Made by a program: the position numbers and the translations under genes. From assembly GCF_016808335.1 (NCBI RefSeq), contig NC_053148.1:45462930-45526929 (forward strand): a stretch of 64,000 nt of DNA, read 5' to 3'. This DNA comes from Panicum virgatum (taxonomy: Eukaryota > Streptophyta > Magnoliopsida > Poales > Poaceae). Shown here in pieces: positions 1 through 10,443 of the stretch; position 1 is the first letter of the stretch, and every line of letters begins with the position of its first letter. Under the pieces are notes generated by a model. The model made no database searches. It saw only the letters and a program-made list of their open reading frames with translations, and was not told where the DNA came from.

Positions 1-418
1 TAGTTAAACTGCAGTAGTAACCAGTAGCACAACCATGGTGTCTGTGCTAAGGTTTACCTTCATTTATCTTATATCCCATGGTCTGTGAGGTAGGCCGCAG
101 GTGGTGACAGCCCTGTCGGTCCTTCGTAATCCTCCATGTTTAGATATCATGTAGAGCCGTTGGCTGGAGTCTCCTGACCATTTCAGGGGTAAGCCGGTGC
201 CCAAAGTGAGTATTCTGCTCGAGAGATCAACCTTTAACTCATCTTTAGTGCTACCGCAGGAATCCTTTGCATCCTCACCACATATCCTGGTGTGTCCATG
301 GACCGACTAAGTTAGGAGTTAGTGCACTCACGTTCCCTGTGGATAGGATACCCTTGAATACTCACAGGTGAAAGCTATAATGGTATTCGTGCGCTTGCGG
401 ATTTATTCACATCGTTGA
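1..418 (+). repeat. LTR-like tail, family unknown
   Basis: No gene is seen here. The last 120 bases (a 'ccctgtgg' block, then a short block ending in 'gtgcgcttgcgg' at about 390-402) resemble the 3' end of the LTR at 16425-17847, which carries 'gtgcgcttgcgg' in a similar setting. I infer the right part of an LTR cut by the window edge. No second LTR copy or TG..CA boundary could be fixed. Confidence 0.3.
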
Positions 419-653
419 AATGCCCAACAAGGAGGCGCGACGGCGTGCCCGGATCTCCTCCTTGCCTACGGGCGGCGGCTCGGCGCCAGCGGGGAGGAGG
501 GGGGCAGGGTGGTGTGATGAGGAGGTAGTGAAGAGGGCGGCGCAACCGGAGGAGGCGAGAGGTGGGCAGTGCAGTACCGTAGAGGGTGGCGCGACCGAAG
601 GAGGCGAGGGAGGATAAGCTCTAACCTTGCACAATCCCATCTTCTTCGCTTAA
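419..653. other. GC-rich stretch, no gene recognised
   Basis: A GC-rich, purine-biased stretch with a 65-codon open frame on + and a 77-codon frame on -. Neither has a recognisable motif and both look like products of base composition. It ends where the CACTA subterminal repeats begin. Confidence 0.3.
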
Positions 654-1570
654 ATACTATGTCAAGATCTTAGGTGACGGGCGTCACCATGGCCCGTCAC
701 CTATGTATTAGTTCAAGGTGACGGGCGTCCTCATGGCCGTCACCAATGTATCAGTTCAAGGTGTCGGGCATCATCATGGCTTGTCACCTTTATGTTTACA
801 TAAGTGACGCGCGATATATGTAGCCCGTCACCTATGTAATGTGACGCTCTGGGAATCGCAACTACGGGAGCCCTCTCGCGCGCGCCCTCTCGGCTCCTGC
901 CATCCCTCTCAGCAACTGCGCCCACCCTCTCAGCTCCCACTGGTGCCCTCTCGTCTCTCGCCCTCTCTCTCTCGGCAATCATGCACTCCCTCTCTCTCAG
1001 CAACCACGCCCGCCCTCTCGGCTCCGGCCTCCCGCGCATTATATACTCTCCCGGCCGCTCTTAGCTCCCATCTTCTTCATTGTAGCCACCATATCCAACA
1101 CCTCACATCCTCTCGCACTAATGCTCCTGTTGTCGTCATCGTTGACAATGTCAGGTTCTGATTCCCGCTCCAGCCGCTGCCGCTGTTGCCCTTGCCTTTT
1201 TCCTCCCTCACCTCCTCCTACCGCGGCTCCGCCGCAGCTCCTATGCTGGCCCCTGCTCCGGCCCCAACTCTGGTGCTGGTCCTGGTGCTTGCGCCAGACC
1301 CTGCTTCGGCCCCAGCCCCTACTCCGTCAGCTGACGATCTGGGGTTCGATCCAGACCACCCCTTTCGCTTCGGCGACGGCTGGGCGATCCGCGTCCTACA
1401 GGATTCGTTCAACAAGTTAAACGACTACCTCATCCGCCTTGGGAGACATCCAGTGAACTAGGCACTTATGCAGAACATGGCCGGATATGCGTATGCCATC
1501 TTCAGGGTGGTAGAAGTTATTAGGGAGTTGCCATGACTATGTAATATTGTAGTTTGTATGCAAGTCCCTT

Positions 1571-1605
<35 letters not shown>

Positions 1606-2176
1606 TAAACTAGCCTCTTCCTTGTTATATATCTCGCAATAATCTCAACATTGTTAGCTCCCAATTTTCATTATTTTGTTAGAACGTGTACAACTACATG
1701 CGACGACGCTGAATTGTCCGACAAAAAAATGGCTAAGTTCCAGGGCACATGTGCACTGGTAAGATAGGGCATACACATAGGTGACGAACCATACACGTAA
1801 TGCGTCACCTTTCAAGGACCATAGGTTAAGGGTTTAGGGTTTAGGTGAGCTGTGTGCTCTAAAAAGGTGACGGGCTTCATTAAGAATCGTCACCTGTACA
1901 TACGAGAACAACGCCCGTCACGTATGATTTGAATACAAGTGACGGGCTACACATATAGCCCGTCACCTATATTATAGGTGACGGGCTTCATGGGCTGCGT
2001 CGCCTTTCCTCTGTCAAAGGTGATGGGCCACTTTTTTGCGGGGGCATAATCGGGGGCCCTAGGAGAATGAAAGGTGATGCGCCTCATTTGTGCGCATCAC
2101 CTTTCATATTAGGGTGACACATGACATAGTCGTGTCACCTTTGTGCGCGTCACTATAGGGCGGTTCTTACATAGTG
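654..2176. mobile_element. Non-autonomous CACTA (En/Spm-type) transposon
   Basis: Both ends are packed with short inverted and direct units of the form 'ggtgacgggc ... gcccgtcacc': four units at about 671-840 and at least six at 1775-2160. Such subterminal repeats are typical of grass CACTA elements. The right end closes with 'ttcttacatagtg' at 2164-2176, which reads CACTATGTAAGAA on the other strand. The left end is decayed ('actatgtcaagatc' from 654), so that boundary is approximate and no 3-bp target duplication could be confirmed. The interior is C-rich, with open frames at 1121-1420 and 1186-1461 but no transposase motif, so the element is non-autonomous. Confidence 0.62.
1571..1604. repeat. 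(TG)n microsatellite
   Basis: About 17 TG units inside the CACTA element. Confidence 0.9.
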
Positions 2177-2199
2177 TATCCAAAGCTCTCTCTTAGTGA

Positions 2200-2592
2200 T
2201 ATTCTACGGAGACCATATAATATTTCTTTGAAAGGGGAAGATTTTTGGTACAAAATGGTAATCAAACGAGATTTTGGGAGGATTGGTGGTTGGGTCAGAA
2301 ACCTCTGATGCAGCAATATCCTTCCCTTTGTAATATTGTAAGAAAGAAAAATCAAGCAGTAGCTATTGTACTTAGCACAACACCCCAAAATGTCTCTTTT
2401 AGAAGAGATCTAGTAGGGGTTAAGCTGAGGTTGTGGCATGAGCTAGTCTCCAAAATACTGAATGTAGTACTGACAGATGCCAATGACTCTTTCAAATGGA
2501 ATTTGATGTAATTTGACAAAAAAAAAATCTGAATTCACTATGAGGTCTACGTATAAGGACCTAATGCACGCTGACAAGTTGCAAAATGAGTC
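2200..2592 (+). pseudogene. LINE reverse-transcriptase zinc-binding region, fragment
   Basis: Translation from 2245 gives NGNQTRFWEDWWLG near the start, then a Leu/Tyr-rich stretch. After a stop at 2509-2511 it resumes in another frame with FTMRSTYKDLM. This spacing is typical of the zf-RVT region at the C-terminus of plant L1-type LINE ORF2 proteins. The fragment has at least one stop or frameshift, no RT core and no poly(A) tail. It starts directly at the CACTA end, so the CACTA element may have landed in it, but no LINE sequence was found on the other side. Confidence 0.6.
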
Positions 2593-3515
2593 TGGTTCTT
2601 ATCCACCAGTTATCGAGTATCTTGGATCTTCGACTGATGGCGCATCGCTTCTGTCTCGATCTACGGTATTCTCCAGTAATCGATTTCACATTGCCTTGTG
2701 AGGATGATCTTTTGCTAGGTATGGTAAAATCACAGTTATCCTAGCCTTAATTAAGATTGCATCGGTTGATATTCCATTAATCTATCATCTCTCGTTTAGA
2801 TTGCTTTAATTAGCTTTTATTATGTTAAAATAGATGATAGATTATTTAATAGCCTATTGCATCTTAATCTTGGTAACCTCTCAAGTGTTGTTGGGATCGA
2901 GTTCTATTGCAGATAGATCTGTCGACTATAGGAGTCTAAATTAATCTCTTGCTAGTAGTATTTCTAGATAGCAACTTCTGGGCGCATCGCTGTCGTTTCA
3001 TCTAGAAAATACTGCCGGCAATGTTAGTTGAAGCTTTGTTGGTTTGTGGTTCCATTTATAGTGAATCAAGAGCTCAATGATGCTCTATTTCCTATCTGCT
3101 TTGTAGCCAATAGATTTCGAGTTTTATTGTCATGAATCGTATCGGATAGCCAATGAACTGCTCATCACGATGCTGGAATTGGCATCATAGCCGATTATTC
3201 ATTTATCACGCTTTATTCTGCTATGCTGTTACCGCTACTCGTGCTAGGATCACATCGGTATAATCGGCCGATCATCTTTGACTTCAAAAGGATCATTCTT
3301 ACCTTGTCGGTTGAATGGTCAAACTAACTAGCATGCTCGCGCACACCACATGCGCCAATTTGGGTTTGTTACTTCGGAGCGAAGCAGATCTCCTCAGCCC
3401 TACCGTACATGGAGCGCAGAGATCTGTCCGGCGGGATTTTTGCATCAACAAAAACATTTGTCAACTTTTCTTTTTCATAATGTGTAGTCAAAAGCTACAT
3501 TGAAATATAATAAAG
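2593..3515. other. No gene seen; possible LTR remnant
   Basis: AT-rich sequence without usable frames. Words such as 'catcggtataatcggccgatc' in pieces near 3254-3275 and the general texture resemble gypsy LTR sequence, but no paired copy or terminus was found. Confidence 0.2.
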
Positions 3516-3599
3516 TTGAGGGGTTTTTTTTGCTACATATTTACCAAGGATATTAATCAGGTGGACAACATGGTAGATTTGTTCCAACATGAGTATATA

Positions 3600-4345
3600 A
3601 GAAATTATATCTCTAGCAATTATCTATTCCAACTAAGGATATCCTTGTGGAACATAAATATATAACAAAATATATCTCTAGCAATTATGTATTCCAGAAA
3701 AACAGAATGTCACTACAAATCCTAGTATATATAAAGTGTGCAATAAATTTCTTGAATTAATTATATATATTTGTATCAATTTTGTATTCCAATTAAATAT
3801 ATCATTGTACAACATAAATATATAACAAAGCATATCCCTAGCAACAAAACATATCTCTTGCAATTATCTATTCCAGCTAAGGATATCCTTGTAGAACATA
3901 AATATATAACAAATATATCTCTAGCAATTATGTATTCCAACAAAAAGAGAATGTCGCTACAACTCCTAGTATATACAAACTGTGCAATAAATTTCTTGAA
4001 TAAATTATATATGTATTTATATCAATTATGTATTCCAACTAAAGATATCATTGTACAACATAAATATATAACAAAGTATATCCCTAGCAGCAAAGCATAT
4101 CTTTAGCAATTATCTATTCCAGCTAAGGATATCCTTTTAGAATATAAATATATAACAAAATATATCTCTAGCAATTATGTATCCCAACAAAAATAGATAG
4201 TCACTACAACTCCTAATATATATAAAGTGTGCAATAAATTTATTGAATAAATTCTCTCTATATATATCAATTATGTATTCCAACCAAAGATATCATGGAC
4301 AACACAAATAAAAAGCAAAGCATATCTCTAGCAATTATCTATTTC
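3600..4345. repeat. Tandem array of about 245 bp units upstream of the Neprosin gene
   Basis: The block 'caattatctattccarcta' recurs at about 3617, 3861, 4107 and 4332, giving periods of about 244, 246 and 225 bp. Within each unit lie 'caattatgtattcca' and 'gtgcaataaatttnttga'. The last unit runs into the presumed promoter of the gene at 4455. A further copy of the last unit is present at 9092-9380. Confidence 0.8.
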
Positions 4346-4369
4346 AGCTAAGGATATTTTTGTGCAACC

Positions 4370-4378
4370 TATATATAT
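4370..4378 (+). promoter_or_regulatory. Putative TATA box of the Neprosin gene
   Basis: 'tatatatat' lies 77 bp before the ATG at 4455. The same block (caacctatatata) is kept in the duplicate at 9388, where the exon-1 copy also follows. Confidence 0.45.
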
Positions 4379-4454
4379 CAGTTGTTCTGACTCCATTATC
4401 TCTAGGTGCTAAATTTTACTTCAATAACAGAAACACAACCATCGTCCTTGCGAA

Positions 4455-4833
4455 ATGCTACGAGATTTGTTCATTGCGATATTTGTATATGCGTCTTTTC
4501 TCAATGCTGAAGCTACAATGTCAAGCTATGGTGTCCATCCCAATATAGGAGTTTCTTTGAATAGGAGCTCTTTGTTCACCAATATTGATCCAATGATAAA
4601 TGGGGCTTCAAGCGATGGATCGGAACATGCATATGTGAGTAATGCACGAAACATCACTTATATATATTTCTTTTATTTTTATTTTTTTTTGCATAACTAG
4701 TTTTGTTGTTTAAAGTTTAAATTAGTTTGGATTTTTTTCTTGGAGAACTTTGTGGAGGGTCCCCACACATGAAAATTTATAAACTATGAGGAGCTTAAAT
4801 TATGAACTATGTACAGATACGACAAAGGCAGTA

Positions 4834-4865
<32 letters not shown>

Positions 4866-7604
4866 CTGCCTACACTCGTTTGTAGCTACTTCAATGTGTG
4901 TATCTCACGATTTAGGATGTATCTGACCCAACGAAAAGTATATACATGGAGTATGTGATCATACTAGAATATCTATGATGATATATACGTTGGGTATGTG
5001 ACCATACATAAAGTATGTGGACATACTTATTTTTATATACTAATACGAAGGTATAATTGTAGTATATTTTAAAAATAGGGTTGTTTTTGAAAATTTTCAT
5101 ATATATTCATTTGAAGTATCTTAGAATTAGTATATGAACATACTCAAAGTGATAAATGAGTATGTGAACATATACACGGTGATATACTGATGATGAGAGT
5201 AACTACACGCGAGTGTGTGTGTGTGTGTATATATATGTATATATATATATATACATATATATATACATTGATACATTGTTTTTACTTTTTATTTTGCATT
5301 AGTAACTGTTGCCATTTTTTGTATATGTGGAGGAGCAGCTTTGCAAACGTGGAGCGGTTCGAACCCTCTTTGCTCCCCTATCAATATTATCAATATTCCC
5401 TGGCGGTGTCATCACCCTTCACCATGACCTCCACTAGCAAATTAACATATTATACACATCCCTAGACCACTGCTAGATTAAAAAATTTCCCAAATCGTCC
5501 ACTGGTTTCTCTACAGAGTGTGGATCTATCCTTCCAGACATAGGCAGGAACCACCCTCAGCAAAATTGTTTTTTTTTAATTTCCATGTAAAGATTAGTGG
5601 GGGGAGGGGGGGGGGGGTGAAAAACACATGGTTTCATAGTTCACGGTGAAATTTAAAAATCAAGGTAAAGCTATGGTGTCATTCGGTTTCATTATTTGCA
5701 CACAGGTTGTAACATATATAGCAAATACACCCCCTAGAAATGGATATTCCGGTGGCATGGCAACTATGGATGTTTATAGTTTCCCAAATAGAAAGATTGG
5801 GGATAGGATTGCTGCTGTCATGTGGATATCATCAAATGACGACATTAATGCTATAGAAGCTGGATGGTTGGTAAGTCAACATGCCATTGTTATTGGAAAA
5901 AATACTACTATTACATGTCAGTTCATAAATGTGTCTTTTGTGTAGGTTGATCCGTCCCGCTATGGAGATAGCAAATCACACTTTTTTGTTGCTTGGACGG
6001 TATGAAATCAATCATTGTCTTGTTTACTCTAATATCCTTAACCTGCATGCTCTAGAATAAATTTTTGATTTGGATTGCAGGGTAATGGGTTTGGCAATTA
6101 TCCTGGATGCCTTGACTTGGATTGTAATGGCTTCGTGCCTGTGAATGGTGCGCCAATTACACCAGGGGACACTCTTGAACTAGTGAATGGCCAAGCTAAA
6201 ATATCATTCAAGATATTTAAGGTACACTAATATTACGTGGGAACCAATGGCTACCTTTAAAATCTCGGGCTGTTTTCTATGGTTTTTCCTCATATACTAC
6301 ATTTATGGTTTCTCACTAAGTAGTTTGATATGTATGTATACTCAACTTGAGTGATGACTTTTTTATTAAAAAATGTCCAAAATATGCATCTACCATTGCT
6401 GACCTTTCCCTTTTTAAAGAGTTTTAATATCATTGAACAATTGTTAGGGTCCATAGAGTAACTAAGGACATGAAGGAATGGTAGAAGGGTAAAGATGATA
6501 AAGTTGGGACAAAATATACTACTAGGGGAAAAGGAACTATTTCGTTAACACATTTATAGAGATGTAACCAGGCTGTTATGGTTGGTTACCAGAATGTTTT
6601 TCCTTTCTATGTTGCTAATTAGTTTTTCGCCTTTGTTCAATTTACACATTTTCCCTTAATTTTTCTATTTATGAGGTCACGTGTCATTCCCTAAACCCCA
6701 AAGGCAACCAAGCTATGTTAGCTTTCCTACCCTCTAAGAGTTATGATCCCTGCTAGGGCAACATCAGTACATCATCACTAGTCAATAAGTGCCGCTCCAC
6801 AGGCATGCAGTGAAAGGGTGACTATGGCTTCCACCAATTATTAGTGCATACCTTCTTTTCTACTTTTACCTCATAGACATGTAAGAAGTTCCTTGACCAT
6901 CTCATTGCTTGACCTGATCTGTTATTTCGGTGAAACTTGTCGTTAAATTTTTTAGTAGCCTTGTGATACGAGCTTGACATGGTAAGGCTTTTGGGCATGT
7001 AGGGGCCTCAAGCTTGCCCAAAGTGGCATTTCAAATTTCAAATGGACCATAGTCCAATCATAGTGAATCTTGTTTTATTTAATGTGTTTTTTTATGTTAA
7101 TGAAGCTATGCATCTCTTGTCAGTACAGTTGACTATGATATATATATATATTTTATATAAAAGATGCACTTTTATTCTTTTTTATTATATATATTATGCA
7201 TTCATGTTACCTTCTCTGATTGCATCTAATTGCAGAGTAGAGATGACGGAGACTGGTGGCTGCACTTTGGCCAAGACATAAACAATCTCCATCCAGTTGG
7301 ATTCTGGCCAAAAAGTTTATTTAACAAAATGGAGGACCATGCCGACATAATAACTTGGGGTGGCTATACCAGATGCTACGGTGTGAATCCTAGCCCACCT
7401 ATGGGTAATGGGCAATGGCCTGGAAAGAATTCAGCTAGTATTCAGGATATTCAATTTGTTGATACTAATGGGCGAGGCTACGCAGTGACACCTTGGGCTC
7501 TTAAAGTCGATTCGGGCAACAAGAAATATTATCAGACTAGTCCATTTATAAATAGTATGTTTTACTACGGGGGTCCTGGTGGTTGCATAATTAGGACCCC
7601 TTGA
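4455..7604 (+). CDS. Neprosin-domain (DUF239) secreted protein, five exons
   Basis: Exons by GT/AG sites and unbroken phase 0: 4455-4634, 5706-5870, 5946-5999, 6081-6221, 7236-7604, giving 302 residues. The N-terminus (LFIAIFVYASFLNAEA, residues 5-20) looks like a signal peptide. From about residue 60 the protein follows the Neprosin fold: GYSGGMATMDV, IEAGW (Glu111), GCLDLDCNGFV, GDWWLHFG, VGFWPKSLF, a WGG motif at 221-223 and a YYGGPGG end. Known Neprosins are secreted prolyl-specific peptidases with two catalytic glutamates; plant paralogs are many and mostly uncharacterised. Oddities: only about 40 residues separate signal peptide and domain, so the usual activation-peptide domain is missing, and the usual acidic residue after WGG is Tyr224. 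Intron 4 is 1.0 kb. The exon model is by eye; activity is uncertain. Confidence 0.82.
4834..4866. repeat. (GT)n(AT)n microsatellite in intron 1
   Basis: Compound GT then AT dinucleotide run. It marks the right edge of the block duplicated at 9092-9877. Confidence 0.85.
5209..5272. repeat. (GT)n(AT)n microsatellite in intron 1
   Basis: A second compound GT/AT run in the same intron. Confidence 0.85.
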
Positions 7605-8169
7605 TAGTCTGAAAGTATGAATAAAATTTGTTTCTTCTCATCTTGAGTGCTCGTCTTGTGGCAAAGACACTCGGCATGGCTCTCGTCCGCTGAAGAATAA
7701 AGTCCGATTTTGAACCGGGTCATACCAAAGTTTTTAGATCCTAGTGCAAGATATAAAAATGAGGCCCAAAATAAATTGAAATTCATGCTAAAGGAGAAAA
7801 ATGACAATCTTTCTTACCAATATTTTCTTAACCTCTATTTAATATAATCAATGTCTAGGTGACAATTAGAAAGTCTGCAATAGACCACTGCATTGGCGCT
7901 TCGTGGCGACCGCGGCGATACGGTGCATCTTGCACTCTTGCATGCATGGTCAAATAGACAAACAGTTGTGTAAGCAATGTGGCCCCATTATGCCATAGTT
8001 TTATGATTTTGTTGACTGAGTGACAATATGATTATTGGGACTAATGAAGTTGTCAGGTGAATGTCAGTAAGTCCCAATGATAAAGTACAAAGGTCCAGCA
8101 AAGGAAAACACAAAGAAAGAACTCAAAAAAAGTGATGAATTGGACGAGTTCAGTAGAGAAAGTCGACCG
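7605..8169. other. 3' flank of the Neprosin gene, nothing recognised
   Basis: Presumed 3' UTR and intergenic DNA. No convincing frame, RNA gene or repeat boundary was seen before the CACTA end at 8170. Confidence 0.3.
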
Positions 8170-8704
8170 CACTACTAAAAAAGCTTGACCGTGACCTTTA
8201 AAAAGACCCTCGGAGGCGGGCAGTTAATGCCAGGCATTAACCGAGAAGGTCAGTTTTTATTAATTGAGGTGGTTAAGACAACCGTCTCGCAAAATATATT
8301 AACCGAGGTGGGCACTATTAAAATGCCTGCCATGGTTAATATATATTAACTGAGACGGGCATCCTAACATAACTGTCTCGGTTAATAGTTAATCGAGGCA
8401 GGCGTTGTAACTCAACCGCCTCGGTAAATCAGTCCCATCCTGCTAGCCCAAAAGGCCCAGCTGCGAGCACACATATTTATGCAAGACTTTAGGGTTTCTC
8501 ACACTCATTCCTCTGCTCCTTCTCCCTCAGCCCGTCACCTGATGACTACGTGTGGGGCTGGAGCACGCGGTGGCGGCACCGCGGCTCGGAGCAGCGCACA
8601 GGGCTGGAGCGGCAGGGTGTAGCGCGCGTCATGAAGCAGTGCGTGGCGCTGGAGCAGCGGGGCAGAGCCTGCGGTGGTGGCGCGGCGGGGCATCCGCCGT
8701 AGCT
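8170..8704 (+). mobile_element. 5' end of a second CACTA element, truncated
   Basis: Starts 'cactactaaaaaag', a CACTA-type terminus. It is followed at 8200-8430 by repeated pairs of 'ttaaccgaggcgggc'-like and 'gcctcggttaa'-like words in both orientations, which are subterminal repeats of another CACTA family. Then come a TATA-like 'catatttatgcaag' (about 8471) and a pyrimidine-rich leader. No matching right terminus was found. The element stops at the plastid insert. Confidence 0.55.
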
Positions 8705-9091
8705 CAGAATACTCGAATGAAAAAATTCGATACCACAGTCCCTGCTACTTCCCTCGTTGGATCCTTATCAAAAGCTCAATTTTGTACTGGATCAGGGCAT
8801 CCTATTAGTAAACCCATTTGGACCGATTTATCATATTTGAATATTCTTGATCGTTTTGGTCTGATATGTAGAAATCTTTTTCATTATCATAGCGGATCTT
8901 CGAAAAAACGGATTTTGTATCGACTAAAATATATACTTCGACTTTCATGTGCTAGAACTTTAGCTCGTAAACATAAAAGTACGGTACAAACTTTTATGCA
9001 ACAATTGGGTTCGGTATGTTTAGAAGATTTTTTTACGGAAGAAGAGCAAGTTTTTTGTTTGATTTTCACCAAAACAACTCACTTTTCTTTC
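8705..9091 (+). pseudogene. matK: Nuclear copy of plastid maturase K (matK), C-terminal part
   Basis: About 129 codons stay open and read as grass plastid matK, from NTRMKKFD through [32 protein letters not shown], [16 protein letters not shown] and FFTEEEQVF to TTHFSF. matK is a plastid group II intron maturase encoded in trnK, so this piece in a transposon-rich nuclear context is a NUPT. It lacks the N-terminus and the last residues of the gene, and several positions differ from the usual grass protein (for example ICRN preceded by GL). The frame happens to stay open into both flanks (8552-9124), giving a chimeric 190-codon ORF. No plastid sequence continues on either side. Confidence 0.9.
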
Positions 9092-9387
9092 AAGTATATC
9101 CCTAGCAGCAAAGCATATCTTTAGCAATTATCTATTCCAGCTAAGGATATCCTTTTAGAACATAAATATATAACAAAATATATCTCTAGCAATTATGTAC
9201 CCCAACAAAAATAGATTGTCACTACAACTCCTAGTATATATAATGTGTGCAATAAATTTATTCAATAAATTCTCTCTATATGTATCAATTATGTATTCCA
9301 ACCAAAGATATCATGTACAACATAAATATATAACAAAGCATATCTCTAGAAATTATCTATTTCAACTAAGGATATCTTTCTGCAACC

Positions 9388-9396
9388 TATATATAA
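9388..9396 (+). promoter_or_regulatory. TATA box of the duplicated fragment
   Basis: 'tatatataa' in the same context as 4370-4378. Confidence 0.35.
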
Positions 9397-9470
9397 GTTC
9401 TTCTGACTCCATTTTCTTAAGTTGCTAAATTTCACTTCAATAATAGAAACACAACCATCGTCCTTGCAAG

Positions 9471-9650
9471 ATGCTACGGGATATGTTCCTTGTGATGCTG
9501 GTATATGTGCCTTTTCTAAATATTGAAGCTACAATGTCAAGCTATCGTGTCCATCCCAATGCAGGAGTTTCTTTGAATATGAGCTCTCCAATCACCAAAA
9601 TTGATCCAATGATAAATAGGGCTTCAAGCGGTGGATCAAAACATGTATAT
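9471..9650 (+). pseudogene. Exon 1 copy of the Neprosin gene, orphaned
   Basis: Sixty codons starting MLRDMFLVMLVYVPFLN and ending at a preserved GTGAGC donor at 9651. About 43 of 60 residues match exon 1 at 4455-4634. No exons 2-5 follow within the window; retrotransposon DNA begins near 9900. It can at most encode a signal peptide plus a short tail. Confidence 0.85.
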
Positions 9651-9852
9651 GTGAGCAATGCACAAATCATGACTTATTTATATGCATTTCATTTATTTTT
9701 ATTTTTCTGCATAACTAGTTTTGTTGTGCCTTAAATTTAAATTAGGTTTGATTTTTTTCTTGGAAAACTGTGGGGAGGGTCCCCACACATGAAAATTTAT
9801 AAACAATGAGGAGCTTAAATTATGAACTATGTACAGATACGACTAAGAGGGG

Positions 9853-9888
9853 TGGGTGTGTGTGTGTGTGTGTGGAGAGAGAGAGAGT
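9853..9888. repeat. (GT)n(GA)n microsatellite
   Basis: GT run followed by GA run at the right edge of the duplicated block. Confidence 0.85.
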
Positions 9889-9914
9889 ATACTCCGTGGC
9901 CGGCCGTAGAATAG

Positions 9915-10442
9915 TTATTCTATTCTCCGTGGTAGGTCAACTGTCTTAACCCGCCACACCTTGCCTTGAGGGAATCTTGGCCTGTATTTTTCAAAGTGCT
10001 CATCCCTCAATTTCTCCGCCTCCTTCTTCTTTTGCTCCTGGCGGTGAAGGCGCTGCAATCTCCTCTTCTGAGTATGCATCAACCCTGGCGGGCACCACCT
10101 AGGCTGAAGATACCTATCCTTGTCCTGATCTTTGAAGTTGCTGCCGCTGGCTTCTTGGTCATTGGCCAACACAAGTTTCTGAGAAGCATTGACCGATTTC
10201 TCAATTATCATCGGTCCTTTCTGTGCATCTTGGATTTTGTCTTTGCCATCCTCAACTTGCACAGCATTGGTGACCGGAGCCTTCCCAGAATCCACTTGCA
10301 TCGGCTCAAGTTCATCTTTCTTTTTCTTGATGCGATATTCTTGGCGCGAAGGATGAACTTGGGCCGGTCTCTGCATTAGCTGATAGCTCACACCTTCCCC
10401 AGCTTTAAGAAGGCGGTAGACAAGGCACTTGTTTTGGAGCAC
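9915..10442 (-). pseudogene. Tat-type gypsy gag/protease linker fragment
   Basis: A 175-codon open frame whose words EYRIKKKKDE, QPRWCPPGL, HTQKRRLQRLHRQEQKKK, LRDEHFEKY and KVWRVKT match, in order, those of the ORF at 40163-41719 (EYRIKEKKEE, QPRWCPSGL, HTQKRKLQRLRNKEKK, MRDEDFNRY, KVWKVKT). It is therefore a piece of the same retrotransposon family or a close one, lacking the protease core and all of pol. It is Lys/Glu-rich with probable coiled coil. Confidence 0.78.
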
Positions 10443-10443
10443 A

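Larger units (their letters stand above)
9092..9877 (+). repeat. Partial duplicate of 4075-4850 (upstream repeat, TATA, exon 1, start of intron 1)
   Basis: From 'agtatatccctagcag' onward the sequence follows 4075-4850 closely: the last 245 bp repeat unit, the TATA block, exon 1 with its donor, and the first part of intron 1 up to a GT microsatellite. The left edge coincides with the end of the matK piece and the right edge with the microsatellite. Confidence 0.88.

Noticed and set aside
3600..4345. CRISPR-like repeat array
   Set aside because: Units are 245 bp, imperfect, without spacers, and the context is a plant gene.
8705..9091. Functional matK gene
   Set aside because: Only the C-terminal third is present, without trnK or the intron, inside nuclear transposon sequence; it is a NUPT.
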